Positions 1 through 7,717 of a DNA stretch of 64,000 nt are shown piece by piece; position 1 is the first letter of the stretch; the number at the start of each line of letters is the position of its first letter. Source of the DNA: Flavobacterium sp. xlx-214 (GTDB lineage: Bacteria; Bacteroidota; Bacteroidia; Flavobacteriales; Flavobacteriaceae). The position numbers and the translations under genes are program-made. The notes under the pieces are model-generated. The model worked only from the letters and a program-made list of their open reading frames with translations. It was not told the origin of the DNA and searched no databases. Location of the stretch: contig NZ_CP059431.1 of assembly GCF_013874595.1 (NCBI RefSeq), positions 620,001 to 684,000 of the forward strand, given 5' to 3'.

Positions 1-23
1 GTATAACTATATGTAAACAATTT

Positions 24-30
24 AGGAGGG
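24..30 (+). promoter_or_regulatory. Shine-Dalgarno-like AGGAGGG upstream of rpoD
   Basis: AGGAGGG ends 12 bases before the rpoD ATG. Bacteroidota genes usually lack such a sequence, because their ribosomes sequester the anti-Shine-Dalgarno end of 16S rRNA. The spacing is longer than the classical 5-9 bases, so it may be fortuitous or regulatory rather than a standard ribosome binding site. Confidence 0.4.
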
Positions 31-42
31 TTTATTTAAAAC

Positions 43-906
43 ATGAGACAACTTAAAATTACCAAACAGGTAACCAATCGTGAAACAGCGTCGTTAGACA
101 AATATTTACAAGAAATTGGTAAGGTAGATTTAATTACTGCCGATGAAGAAGTAGAATTAGCACAACGCATTAAAGCAGGTGATCAACGTGCACTTGAAAA
201 ATTAACAAAAGCTAATTTACGTTTCGTAGTATCGGTAGCAAAACAATATCAAAATCAAGGTTTAACATTACCCGATTTAATTAACGAAGGAAACTTAGGT
301 TTAATTAAAGCTGCGCAACGTTTTGATGAAACACGTGGTTTTAAATTCATTTCGTACGCTGTATGGTGGATTCGTCAATCTATTTTATCGGCATTAGCAG
401 AACAATCGCGTATTGTACGTTTACCATTAAACAAAATTGGTTCTATCAACAAAATCAACAAAATGTATGCGTTGTTAGAGCAATCAAATGAGCGTCCGCC
501 TTCAGCAGAAGAAATCGCTAAAGAATTAGACATGACCGTGAACGATGTAAAAGAGTCAATGAAAAACTCGGGTCGTCACTTATCAATGGATGCTCCTTTA
601 GTAGAAGGTGAAGATTCTAACCTTTACGATGTATTGCGTTCGGGTGAATCGCCAAACCCTGATCGTGAATTAATTCACGAATCATTACGTACCGAAATTG
701 AGCGTGCTTTAGAAACATTAACACCTCGTGAGGCTGATGTTGTACGTTTATACTTTGGTTTAGGTGACCAACACCCAATGACATTAGAAGAAATTGGTGA
801 AACTTTTGATTTAACTCGTGAGCGTGTACGCCAGATTAAAGAAAAAGCCATTCGCAGATTAAAACACACTTCAAGAAGTAAAATCTTGAAAACATATTTA
901 GGATAA
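43..906 (+). CDS. rpoD: Housekeeping RNA polymerase sigma factor RpoD (SigA), group 1
   Basis: This is the primary sigma factor, which directs core RNA polymerase to vegetative promoters. The 287 residues carry region 1.2 (about residues 28-46), region 2 with the -10-melting segment containing [17 protein letters not shown] (about 98-114), region 3, and a C-terminal region 4.2 helix-turn-helix with [20 protein letters not shown] (about 248-266). It lacks the long region 1.1 and the non-conserved insert of E. coli sigma-70, which is normal for Bacteroidota, and it recognises the -7 motif TAnnTTTG seen elsewhere in the window. The ATG at 43 gives the standard N-terminus [10 protein letters not shown]. 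An AGGAGGG stretch lies at 24-30, which is rare in this phylum. The gene is followed by a REP-like sequence and an intrinsic terminator, so it appears monocistronic at its 3' side. Confidence 0.97.
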   Translation: MRQLKITKQVTNRETASLDKYLQEIGKVDLITADEEVELAQRIKAGDQRALEKLTKANLRFVVSVAKQYQNQGLTLPDLINEGNLGLIKAAQRFDETRGFKFISYAVWWIRQSILSALAEQSRIVRLPLNKIGSINKINKMYALLEQSNERPPSAEEIAKELDMTVNDVKESMKNSGRHLSMDAPLVEGEDSNLYDVLRSGESPNPDRELIHESLRTEIERALETLTPREADVVRLYFGLGDQHPMTLEEIGETFDLTRERVRQIKEKAIRRLKHTSRSKILKTYLG

Positions 907-918
907 CATCCTCATTTT

Positions 919-993
919 TTGTCATTCTGAACGAAATGTAATGGAGTGAAGAATCTATTCCTTTAAAGATTTATCCTTTCGCTGAAATGACAA
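919..993. repeat. REP-like imperfect inverted repeat
   Basis: The element begins TTGTCATT and ends with the complement AATGACAA. It has further arm similarity (CTGAACGAAA on the left, TTTCGCTG on the right) and an internal GAAGAATCT. Sequences of the type GTCATTCTGA...GAAGAATC are familiar as dispersed extragenic palindromic repeats in Bacteroidota. I see only this one copy in the window. It lies between the rpoD stop and its terminator. Confidence 0.45.
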
Positions 994-1006
994 GTACAAT
1001 TTATTT

Positions 1007-1037
1007 AAAAACCCGTTAAATTATTTTAACGGGTTTT
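1007..1037 (+). terminator. Intrinsic terminator downstream of rpoD
   Basis: A 13-bp stem with the arms AAACCCGTTAAA and TTTAACGGGTTT and a TTAT loop is followed by a T-rich tract. The flanking A and T runs make it nearly symmetrical, but only rpoD reads into it. Confidence 0.8.
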
Positions 1038-1097
1038 CTATTTTTGTATGTAACAAAAACCAATTCACGTTACTAACTTTTTACAAAAGCACCTTAA

Positions 1098-1601
1098 TTG
1101 AAAGCTACCGAAAAAGACTTTTTAGATTTAATGCAAAAGCATAAAGGAATTTTATATAAAATTTCGAGGATGTATTTTGACTATGCAGAAGATCAGGAAG
1201 ACTTGATTCAGGAAATGACGTATCAATTATGGAAATCGTACCAAAACTTTAAAGGCGATAGTCAATTTTCTACATGGATGTACCGTGTTTGCCTAAACAC
1301 CGCATTAACTTTCTTTAAAAAAGAAGATAAAAAGCAAGACAAATACGAGTTACACGACAATTATGATAAAGCAGATGATGAAAGCAACGCATACAAAGAA
1401 GAGCAACTAAGCTATTTTTATGCCGCTGTGCAAGAATTGAACAAAGTAGAAAAAGCATTGATTTTTTTATTTCTTGAAGGAATGAACCACAAAGAAATTG
1501 CCGAAAACTTAGGTATTAGCGAAGTTAACGCGCGCGTAAAACTTAATAGAACCAAGGAAAAATTACAAACCATCATAAAAAAGAACGGATATGAATTTTG
1601 A
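1098..1601 (+). CDS. ECF-family RNA polymerase sigma factor
   Basis: This is an extracytoplasmic-function sigma factor of 167 residues. Sigma region 2 spans about residues 15-85, with the typical DLIQEMTYQLWKSYQNF and FSTWMYRVCLN segments. Region 4 spans about 113-155, with the helix-turn-helix MNHKEIAENLGISEVNARVK. The start is a TTG at 1098: starting at the next Met would cut into region 2 and lose the usual N-terminus. Its stop overlaps the start of the next gene (1591) by 11 bases, so the two are translationally coupled. The partner is a membrane protein in the position usually held by an anti-sigma factor. The regulon and inducing signal cannot be read from the sequence. Confidence 0.9.
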   Translation: MKATEKDFLDLMQKHKGILYKISRMYFDYAEDQEDLIQEMTYQLWKSYQNFKGDSQFSTWMYRVCLNTALTFFKKEDKKQDKYELHDNYDKADDESNAYKEEQLSYFYAAVQELNKVEKALIFLFLEGMNHKEIAENLGISEVNARVKLNRTKEKLQTIIKKNGYEF

Positions 1602-2223
1602 TGAGTTACAAAAAAAATGGGACAACCAACCAGAGAAGGATATTGAAATAAAATCGGAATATCTTACCAAAACAAAATCGCTGGCAGAACAAATAATAAA
1701 AAGCTTTAAACGCGAAGCTATTATTTGGGGCGTAAGCATTGTTTTTATACTTGTGGTGCCTTTTATAGATATATACCAAATTAAAGGTTTAATTAGCTTT
1801 ATTTACTACTTTTTAGTATTTCAATTTATTATTTTTGGTTTGTATTACTACCGTAGATTTTACACCATTAGTAAAATGATTAAACAACCTAATACGTTTA
1901 ATAGCCGAGAAAGTATTATACGTTTGTATTACGAATTTCATTTTGCTATTGAAACCTACCGTTCCTCAATTTATGTGCTATTACCAACATCTATTGCGTT
2001 GTTTGTTATTATGTCTGGAAAAGATAAAACAACAGATATTATTGATAAGTTCTATCATTTTAACGAAACCTTACAAACCGACCCTTCTTTTATTTACTCG
2101 GTTTTAATAGTGGGTAGTATTGTTATTTTACTTTTGATATTGTTTTCAGAATGGGTTATCAAACGTTTTTATGGTAGATATTTAAAACAGCTAAAAGAGC
2201 TAATGAATCAGTTTGAAGAATAA
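1591..2223 (+). CDS. Four-helix membrane protein coupled to the ECF sigma factor (candidate anti-sigma partner)
   Basis: This 210-residue protein has a charged cytoplasmic N-terminus (MNFDELQKKWDNQPEKDIEI) of about 45 residues and four hydrophobic segments (about residues 47-65, 70-90, 127-145 and 165-190). It ends in a basic/acidic C-terminal tail. The start overlaps the end of the ECF sigma gene, so expression is coupled. I recognise no named domain and no zinc-binding anti-sigma motif. Membership of a sigma/anti-sigma pair is inferred from position and from the soluble N-terminus that could contact a sigma factor. It may instead be a sigma-linked membrane protein of other function. Confidence 0.75.
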   Translation: MNFDELQKKWDNQPEKDIEIKSEYLTKTKSLAEQIIKSFKREAIIWGVSIVFILVVPFIDIYQIKGLISFIYYFLVFQFIIFGLYYYRRFYTISKMIKQPNTFNSRESIIRLYYEFHFAIETYRSSIYVLLPTSIALFVIMSGKDKTTDIIDKFYHFNETLQTDPSFIYSVLIVGSIVILLLILFSEWVIKRFYGRYLKQLKELMNQFEE

Positions 2224-2241
2224 AAGCTTATCTTTAACGTT

Positions 2242-3102
2242 ATGCAGAAAGATAATTATTTAATTACGCAAAAGCCTAAAAATGAGCAACTACAAAAACT
2301 GGTTGCTTATTTTTATTTTCATGCAGCTGATGATACCAATCATTCCGAAGCATTTTCTTTTTACCCTAATTATTTACATGCGCTTACTATTTACAAGGGA
2401 AACGATATTATTATTGATACTATAAAAAAAACTTCTAACGTTACTACCTCTATCAACAAAGATAAAATCACTTATTTATACACTATCAATTTAAAAGATA
2501 GATATCAAGTACAAATGGAAGGTTCGTTTTATAAAATAGGTGTTGTATTTTATCCTTTAGGTATCAATCATTTTATTTCAAAACCTTTAGATGCGTTAAT
2601 GCATAAAAACTTTCAATCAATAAAACTTGACGAAAGTTTTGAAAACATCTTATCAAACATTTCAAAAGATCAATCAATAGATGAACAACAACAAATTTTA
2701 GAGAATGCCTTACTATCTATACTTCGCCCGTTTGAAGAAAAAGCGTTGCATAAAGCCATTAAAGAGATTGTACTGTCTAACGGAACGATAAAAGTAGATG
2801 AATTACAAAAAATAACATCAGTAAGTAGAAAAACCTTATTGCGATTGTTTAAAAAGCATGTACTTTCATCTATCGAAGATTACAAAAAAATGGTGATGTT
2901 TCGAAATTCTTTGAACTACGCTTTGCAAAACAAAGAATTAGTCAACTTAACCGATGTAGCTTTGTTTAATATGTATTACGATCAATCTCACTTTATTAAG
3001 CATTTTAAAAGCATTACAAATGAAACGCCAAAAACATTACTTCCTAAAATTTCTCAAATAGGCAATGAAGATTTGTATTGGCATTTCTTAGAAGACCAAT
3101 AA
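2242..3102 (+). CDS. AraC-family transcriptional regulator
   Basis: The protein has 286 residues. The first ~170 look like the AraC-like sensor domain found in many Bacteroidota regulators (YLITQKPKNEQLQKLVAYFYFH, then a beta-rich stretch). The C-terminal ~100 residues form the AraC double helix-turn-helix. The first helix-turn-helix is near VDELQKITSVSRKTLLRLFK and the second near DVALFNMYYDQSHFIKHFK, with the conserved QSHFIKHFK signature. It starts 18 bases after the membrane-protein gene, so it may be the third member of the sigma-factor transcription unit. The ligand is unknown. Confidence 0.88.
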   Translation: MQKDNYLITQKPKNEQLQKLVAYFYFHAADDTNHSEAFSFYPNYLHALTIYKGNDIIIDTIKKTSNVTTSINKDKITYLYTINLKDRYQVQMEGSFYKIGVVFYPLGINHFISKPLDALMHKNFQSIKLDESFENILSNISKDQSIDEQQQILENALLSILRPFEEKALHKAIKEIVLSNGTIKVDELQKITSVSRKTLLRLFKKHVLSSIEDYKKMVMFRNSLNYALQNKELVNLTDVALFNMYYDQSHFIKHFKSITNETPKTLLPKISQIGNEDLYWHFLEDQ

Positions 3103-3172
3103 AAGTGTCCCAATTTTACAATTTTATCTTTTCATTGAACTTTATATTTGCTCAAAGAAAAAATAAAACATT

Positions 3173-3589
3173 ATGGCTAAAATCATCATTAAAAGATCAA
3201 ATGAGTATGCAAACAAAATGCGAGCGATTAAAATTTTGGTTGATGGCAAAGAAATTGGCTCTGTTGCCGATGGCGAAATAAAAGAATTTACAACCCCTGA
3301 AGGTGAACACAAAATTGAAGCAAAAATTGATTGGTGTGGCAGCCCTGAAATGTTAATTAATTTAAAGACCAACGATACTAAAACTTTAGAATTAAGCTGT
3401 TTAAAATACTCTAAACAATTGTTTGGTTTTATCTCTGCAGTTATTCTTTTACATTTTGTACTATCTTTTGCTTTTAATTTCTACTACACTTCTGTTGTAT
3501 TAATTCCTCTATTTTTAACATTAGTATATTTCTTAACAATTGGTAGAAAAAAGTATTTAACCCTGAGAGAGATAAACCATAGAGTTTGA
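3173..3589 (+). CDS. Small membrane protein with N-terminal PEGA-like segment, unknown function
   Basis: The protein has 138 residues. The first ~80 form a soluble beta-rich stretch (VDGKEIGSVADGEIKEF, then PEGEHKIEAKIDWCGSP) resembling a PEGA-type or carbohydrate-binding-like repeat. Two adjacent transmembrane helices follow (about residues 82-102 and 104-122), with a short basic tail. The ATG at 3173 is the first Met, and no signal peptide is visible. It is separated by 70 bases from the AraC-type gene. I do not recognise a characterised family. Confidence 0.7.
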   Translation: MAKIIIKRSNEYANKMRAIKILVDGKEIGSVADGEIKEFTTPEGEHKIEAKIDWCGSPEMLINLKTNDTKTLELSCLKYSKQLFGFISAVILLHFVLSFAFNFYYTSVVLIPLFLTLVYFLTIGRKKYLTLREINHRV

Positions 3590-3636
3590 TAAAAAACACC
3601 TAAACCTTTCATTACTAATAACTTTTTAATAACGCC

Positions 3637-3644
3637 TACATTTG
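3637..3644 (+). promoter_or_regulatory. Bacteroidota -7 promoter element (TACATTTG)
   Basis: This is an exact match to TAnnTTTG in the 295-base gap between 3589 and 3885. No convincing TTTG -33 element is seen 19 bases upstream. It could drive the gene at 3885, with a leader of about 230 bases, or the mini-ORF at 3724. Confidence 0.45.
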
Positions 3645-3723
3645 TTTTACAAACAAATCTTTACGGATTAGCTTTTAGCGGAATTATGAAATGGTATTTA
3701 AGTTAAAAAAAATCAATTAAAAA

Positions 3724-3783
3724 ATGGAAAAACTATTTGTTATAGTATTATTGTTCATAGCAGTAATCAATCTTTGTAGCTAA
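3724..3783 (+). other. 19-codon mini-ORF with signal-peptide-like sequence
   Basis: ATG to TAA encodes MEKLFVIVLLFIAVINLCS, a hydrophobic peptide that stops just after a Cys resembling a lipobox. It could be a small membrane peptide, the decayed 5' end of a lipoprotein gene, or chance. It lies 80 bases downstream of a TAnnTTTG motif. Nothing else coding is visible in 3590-3884. Confidence 0.25.
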
Positions 3784-3884
3784 AACAGAACTATTCATTA
3801 ATCAACCAATACAGTTGTTTATCAATAAAAACTAAAACTGTATTTAGGTAAATAACAAAACATTCAAAACAATATTAAATCCTT

Positions 3885-4997
3885 ATGAAACACTATTTTA
3901 CTTTAATAGTCTTGCTTTTTAACTTTGCTATACAAGCGCAAAACTTTAAAGGAACTATTAAAAACAAAGAAACCCAAGAAGCTGTTAGTCAAATTACAAT
4001 TATTAGTGAAGATCAATCGTTTTTTGTTACCAGCAATGATAACGGCGAAGTAGTTCTACCTGATGCTGTTTTGAACAAAAAACTTTTCATAAACGATTAT
4101 GAATATGTTTATAGCGAAAAAACGTTTAACAACTCACAACCATTTGTTTGGGAATTAACTCCGAATTCTGAAACATTAGAAGAAATTGTGATTTATGAAA
4201 ACCCTCAAACTGTATTACAAGATATTATTAACCATTCTATAAAATCACTTAGTAAGAACATTAAATTAGAAGCTTATTACCGAGAAAATTACATTGAAAA
4301 CAACCAAGTAGCCAGTTTTGCAGATGGCATTGTAGATTTTTATGTGGGTGATAAAATAGACATGGTAGCAAAACAAACTCGTATAAAAGATTACAGTGAA
4401 GTTGACCCTACAAGTAGAGCAATGGCTAACCCTCCATCTATTGTGCTTGAAACTTCTCTACGTTACAATGTTATTAGCACAATGCTTAAAGAAAAAAAGA
4501 AGTATGAATTTTACATTACTGCTAAAAAAGTAGGCGACAAAACGATACATACTTGTTATATTAACCCCAAAGAAAAAAGTAAAAAGCGCTTTTTAATGAA
4601 AGGATATTTTGTTTTTGATGAAGAAAAAAAGCTAATATTAGAAGTTAATTATGGTTTTGACCCTGAAAAGAAAAAACACAATTCAACCATGAATGTTATT
4701 GTAGGTAAGTTTGATTTTGAAGACATTAGTTATCAAGCAAAATACATAACAACCGATCTTTTTTACTATCCAAGTTATGCCAAATTAGCAAAAAACCTTA
4801 CTATAAACTCTAAACTTGCTAAAATGAAGAATGTAAAAGTAAACAACAATTCATTCTTTTACATTTTAGATGCTATTAAAACGAATGAGAAACCTAATCC
4901 AGATCGTATTTTCAAATTGGGTACTTTATATAACAGTGGCAATAAATACTCAAGAGAATTTTGGAACGATCCTGAAATTAACAACCTTGCAGAATAA
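3885..4997 (+). CDS. Secreted protein with carboxypeptidase-regulatory-like N-terminal domain
   Basis: This is a 370-residue exported protein. A signal peptide (MKHYFTLIVLLFNFAIQAQ) is followed by a beta-sandwich of the carboxypeptidase D regulatory-like type (about residues 22-95: FKGTIKNKETQEAVSQITI). A ~270-residue domain of unknown function that looks beta-rich comes next (LEAYYRENYIENNQVASFADG). The N-terminal domain is common at the start of Bacteroidota outer-membrane proteins, but no TonB-receptor barrel follows. It is probably periplasmic or associated with the outer membrane. It stands alone, closed by a strong terminator at 5031. The protein at 51659-53161 has a similar domain plan. 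Confidence 0.75.
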   Translation: MKHYFTLIVLLFNFAIQAQNFKGTIKNKETQEAVSQITIISEDQSFFVTSNDNGEVVLPDAVLNKKLFINDYEYVYSEKTFNNSQPFVWELTPNSETLEEIVIYENPQTVLQDIINHSIKSLSKNIKLEAYYRENYIENNQVASFADGIVDFYVGDKIDMVAKQTRIKDYSEVDPTSRAMANPPSIVLETSLRYNVISTMLKEKKKYEFYITAKKVGDKTIHTCYINPKEKSKKRFLMKGYFVFDEEKKLILEVNYGFDPEKKKHNSTMNVIVGKFDFEDISYQAKYITTDLFYYPSYAKLAKNLTINSKLAKMKNVKVNNNSFFYILDAIKTNEKPNPDRIFKLGTLYNSGNKYSREFWNDPEINNLAE

Positions 4998-5030
4998 GTA
5001 TTCTCATGTCGAGATTTTTTTGAATTAGTA

Positions 5031-5056
5031 AGCAACTCAATTGAGTTGCTTTTTTG
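5031..5056 (+). terminator. Intrinsic terminator after 3885-4997
   Basis: The perfect 20-base palindrome AGCAACTCAATTGAGTTGCT is followed by TTTTTT. The T-run is on the + strand side only, so it terminates the + strand gene; the convergent gene at 5058 lies immediately beyond it. Confidence 0.8.
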
Positions 5057-5057
5057 C

Positions 5058-5720
5058 TTAATAGTACGCAATTTCTCTAGTAACGAAAGATGTTCCAAAA
5101 TCAGTTTCAACAGAATTGTAAATCCAATTACCTTTTTCATCAAATTTATATTCTAAAACAAACTCTTCTCTACTTATTAATTTATCGTTTTCATACATTT
5201 CTGCAGCATTAAATGTTCCGTATTCATCAAAATAACTTATGGTTGTTTGTTCCTTATCTTTAAATTTTAATTCACGTATCATTTTAGTTTTTTTACCATT
5301 TTCATTGTAAAAGTAATTGGTAACTATAAAAACATCGCCTTCTTCATTGTAACTAATTGATTTGTTAATTACATTTTGTTTATCGTAATAATTTTCACTC
5401 CATTTTCTTTTAACACCATCTTCCTCTTTAAAAACAATTTCTAAATATCCCGTTGCTGTTTCTTCCTTTTTTCTAGTAATTCCATCGTCTAATAATCGAT
5501 TTTCATTATCAATATAAAAGCCATCTTTTGTGAACTCCATTTCACTTTGCAATGAAAAACAATCTTTAGGATCTTTTGCTTTTTTTAACTGACTCTCTGA
5601 ATATTGATAATATTCATCTTTAACACACTTTACCTCACCTTTTAAACCAAAATGGTTTAGGTTTTGCGCTTGCACGGTGCAACACAAAACAACGAATGCA
5701 CTAACAATTAATTTTTTCAT
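5058..5720 (-). CDS. Secreted protein of unknown function, tandem paralogue of 5740-6393
   Basis: The protein has 220 residues starting at the ATG at 5720 (MKKLIVSAFVVLCCTVQAQ, a signal peptide). The frame is open further upstream, but that stretch overlaps the neighbouring gene and would bury the signal peptide. The mature part has short repeating beta units such as YYDKQNVINKSISYNEEGDV and ends KFDEKGNWIYNSV...YY. It resembles the next gene upstream throughout (GLKGEVKCVKDEYYQ versus RLNGKVKSIKEEYRK). Spacing of 19 bases implies one operon. The motif style recalls YD/RHS-like or MORN-like secreted repeats. Function is unknown. Confidence 0.75.
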   Translation of the reverse strand: MKKLIVSAFVVLCCTVQAQNLNHFGLKGEVKCVKDEYYQYSESQLKKAKDPKDCFSLQSEMEFTKDGFYIDNENRLLDDGITRKKEETATGYLEIVFKEEDGVKRKWSENYYDKQNVINKSISYNEEGDVFIVTNYFYNENGKKTKMIRELKFKDKEQTTISYFDEYGTFNAAEMYENDKLISREEFVLEYKFDEKGNWIYNSVETDFGTSFVTREIAYY

Positions 5721-5739
5721 AAATACGATATTAAGATGC

Positions 5740-6393
5740 TTAATAATATTGAATGATACGTTTATAGCTTTCGCTATATTGACTGTTAAACACTTTGGTA
5801 AGCCAGTTGCCTTTTTTATCAAAAGTATAGTTAATCTCAAAAGATTCCTCGTTAACTAAAGCACCGTTTTTAAACTCTTTACTTAAAACAATATCGCCAT
5901 ATTTATTAAGCCAATGCTCATAAATAGTAATAACGTTGTTCCAAATATTGGTTGTTTTAGTTTGAGTTAACCTTTGATTTTTATCGTAAGAATACTCCCA
6001 AATATTAGCAACCTCACCACTATTGTTGTAATTTACAACTTTGATTTTCACTCCTTTCTTGTTATAATATTCTTCAAAACTTTTACGTTTTACACCATCC
6101 CACTCTAATGATTTCACCAAAGTATATCCTTCTTTAGTGTTGATTTTTTCAATTATATAACCATCATCACTTACTTTTTGCTCTTCTAATACTAAGTTTC
6201 CTTCTTTATTGAAATTGTAAGAAGTTGAACGCTCATAACAATTTAGCTGACCTCCTTCTAAAGCAATCATGGGGCATTTTCTGTATTCTTCTTTTATACT
6301 TTTTACTTTACCATTTAAACGCATTTCAACTCTACTTTGCGCAAAAACTGATATTGAAAGCAACAAACCAATTAATAATAATATCCCTCTCAT
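5740..6393 (-). CDS. Secreted protein of unknown function, tandem paralogue of 5058-5720
   Basis: The 217 residues begin with a signal peptide (MRGILLLIGLLLSISVFAQ). The mature protein carries tandem beta motifs like YYNKKGVKIKVVNYNNSGEV and YDKNQRLTQTKTTNI, and ends with the same FDKKGNWLTK...YY terminus as its downstream neighbour. The two are diverged tandem duplicates. Its start codon overlaps the stop of the upstream YiaA/B-like gene by one base, so the three genes 6785 to 5058 look like one operon. No enzymatic motif is visible. Confidence 0.75.
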   Translation of the reverse strand: MRGILLLIGLLLSISVFAQSRVEMRLNGKVKSIKEEYRKCPMIALEGGQLNCYERSTSYNFNKEGNLVLEEQKVSDDGYIIEKINTKEGYTLVKSLEWDGVKRKSFEEYYNKKGVKIKVVNYNNSGEVANIWEYSYDKNQRLTQTKTTNIWNNVITIYEHWLNKYGDIVLSKEFKNGALVNEESFEINYTFDKKGNWLTKVFNSQYSESYKRIIQYY

Positions 6394-6785
6394 TAATCAT
6401 CAAGCATATTATCTCTAGTGTTCTTTTGTACGGCAATAGCACCAAATAAAGCCAACAAAAAGGCAAAAGCATAAAAACCTTTTTCACTTGGTAAAATGGT
6501 TGCATTCCACAAGCCAATAACTAATAAAACAATGGATGCTATGGTAGCAAACCAACAAATTCCATAATAAATATCGGTTACTTTTATATTTTCCATACGA
6601 TCCCTTACTGCTTTTTGTAATGAAACAACAGCAAACAATCCAAACAATAAAATGGTAAAATAATATCCTTTTTCATTTAGCAGCATTTCGGCTCTTGCTA
6701 AACCTGTAATATAGCCAATCATTCCTGCAGCTAAGGCAACCCACGATGCACCTACAAAAGCTGGTGATACTTTTTGTTTCTTCAT
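6393..6785 (-). CDS. yiaA: YiaA/YiaB-family inner-membrane protein
   Basis: The 130 residues contain four transmembrane helices arranged as two repeats of a two-helix unit. The first unit has SWVALAAGMIGYITGLARAE and LLNEKGYYFTILLFGLFAVVSLQKAVRD. The second has CWFATIASIVLLVIGLWNA and LPSEKGFYAFAFLLALFGAIAVQKNTRD. The doubled EKGxY...QKxxRD pattern defines the YiaAB two-helix domain. The role of the family is poorly known (inner membrane, stress-linked in enterobacteria). It is the first gene of the likely operon with the two secreted paralogues. Confidence 0.88.
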   Translation of the reverse strand: MKKQKVSPAFVGASWVALAAGMIGYITGLARAEMLLNEKGYYFTILLFGLFAVVSLQKAVRDRMENIKVTDIYYGICWFATIASIVLLVIGLWNATILPSEKGFYAFAFLLALFGAIAVQKNTRDNMLDD

Positions 6786-6825
6786 AGTTATTTTCTTTTA
6801 TATAAAAATAAACCTTTTTTGTAAA

Positions 6826-6860
6826 TAAAAAAGCCTCCCTTTAAAAAGGAAGGCTTTCAT
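6826..6860 (-). terminator. Intrinsic terminator after the OMP gene 6918-7550
   Basis: The arms AAGCCTCCCTTT and AAAGGAAGGCTT pair with one mismatch. The T-run is on the minus-strand side. It lies between the OMP gene and the YiaA/B operon. Confidence 0.7.
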
Positions 6861-6917
6861 AAATTTATATACTGATTAGTATCTATAATGTTTTGCTTTA
6901 AAAGCAACTTCTTATTT

Positions 6918-7550
6918 TTATTTAAAGGTATAGTTTACACCAATCATAAACGAACGGTTTAAGTTGGCACCGTAATCAGAGTAATAACTAGCGTTGCTGT
7001 AAATAGGTTCTATTAAACCTTGACGCATACGTGCTTCAATTCCAATATTATCGGTAATACTATAACCAACACCAAAGTTAAACGTTAAATCAACACCGCT
7101 GTTGTTGGTATACAATGGCTCTTGATAGGTACCGTTATAAGTATTGTTGTAATGAATACCTTCTTGTTCTGAAACTTTAAAATCTAATCCCGGACCAACA
7201 TGCATGTTAAACTTACCAAAGTTAAACTTATTAATAAAGTTTAACGATAAGTAATCTAAAGGAGCATTGCCGCTTTTGCCTGGTACATATTGGTAATTGG
7301 TATCATTGTAGCTATAAGTTTGTATGTTGTTTACACCTTGGCGTAAATACATCATTTCAAACTGCATATTATACACACGTGTTAGGTTTAATTTACCATA
7401 CAAACCAAGATAAAAGTTGTTACGGTATTCACCACCTAAACCTGTTACTGTTGATGATGAGAAGCCCGCTTTTACACCTGGTTTAAAAGATACTTGCGCA
7501 TTTGCTTTACCAAAAGCAATAAATGCTACAACAAATAGTATTTTTTTCAT
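6918..7550 (-). CDS. Outer-membrane beta-barrel protein (OMP_b-brl / porin-like family)
   Basis: The 210 residues begin with a signal peptide (MKKILFVVAFIAFGKANAQ). Alternating hydrophobic/aromatic strands of a small eight-stranded barrel follow, starting VSFKPGVKAGFSSSTVTG and ending in RSFMIGVNYTFK with the terminal aromatic residue needed for BAM-mediated insertion. It belongs to the general porin-like outer-membrane beta-barrel group common in Flavobacteriia. It is monocistronic, with a terminator downstream. No ligand can be inferred. Confidence 0.85.
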   Translation of the reverse strand: MKKILFVVAFIAFGKANAQVSFKPGVKAGFSSSTVTGLGGEYRNNFYLGLYGKLNLTRVYNMQFEMMYLRQGVNNIQTYSYNDTNYQYVPGKSGNAPLDYLSLNFINKFNFGKFNMHVGPGLDFKVSEQEGIHYNNTYNGTYQEPLYTNNSGVDLTFNFGVGYSITDNIGIEARMRQGLIEPIYSNASYYSDYGANLNRSFMIGVNYTFK

Positions 7551-7640
7551 AAAAAGGTTATTATGTTATAAGTGTCGAATATACTACTTTTTTGCATTTG
7601 TAGTACTTTTTTAATATTTTGTGGTTATAAAACAACGCAA

Positions 7641-7665
7641 AAAAGCACCCAAGTAAGGTGCTTTT
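7641..7665. terminator. Intrinsic terminator (symmetrical) between 6918-7550 and 7718-8335
   Basis: The arms AAAAGCACC and GGTGCTTTT flank a 7-base loop, with A-run and T-run flanks. On the minus strand it ends the LemA operon. Confidence 0.75.
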
Positions 7666-7717
7666 GTATGTGTTTTTTATAAAATGTGCGCTACATAATA
7701 ATACATATAACACTGGT

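Noticed and set aside
5721..5840. 40-residue N-terminal extension of the secreted protein at 5058-5720
   Set aside because: It overlaps the neighbouring paralogue, and the signal peptide begins at 5720.
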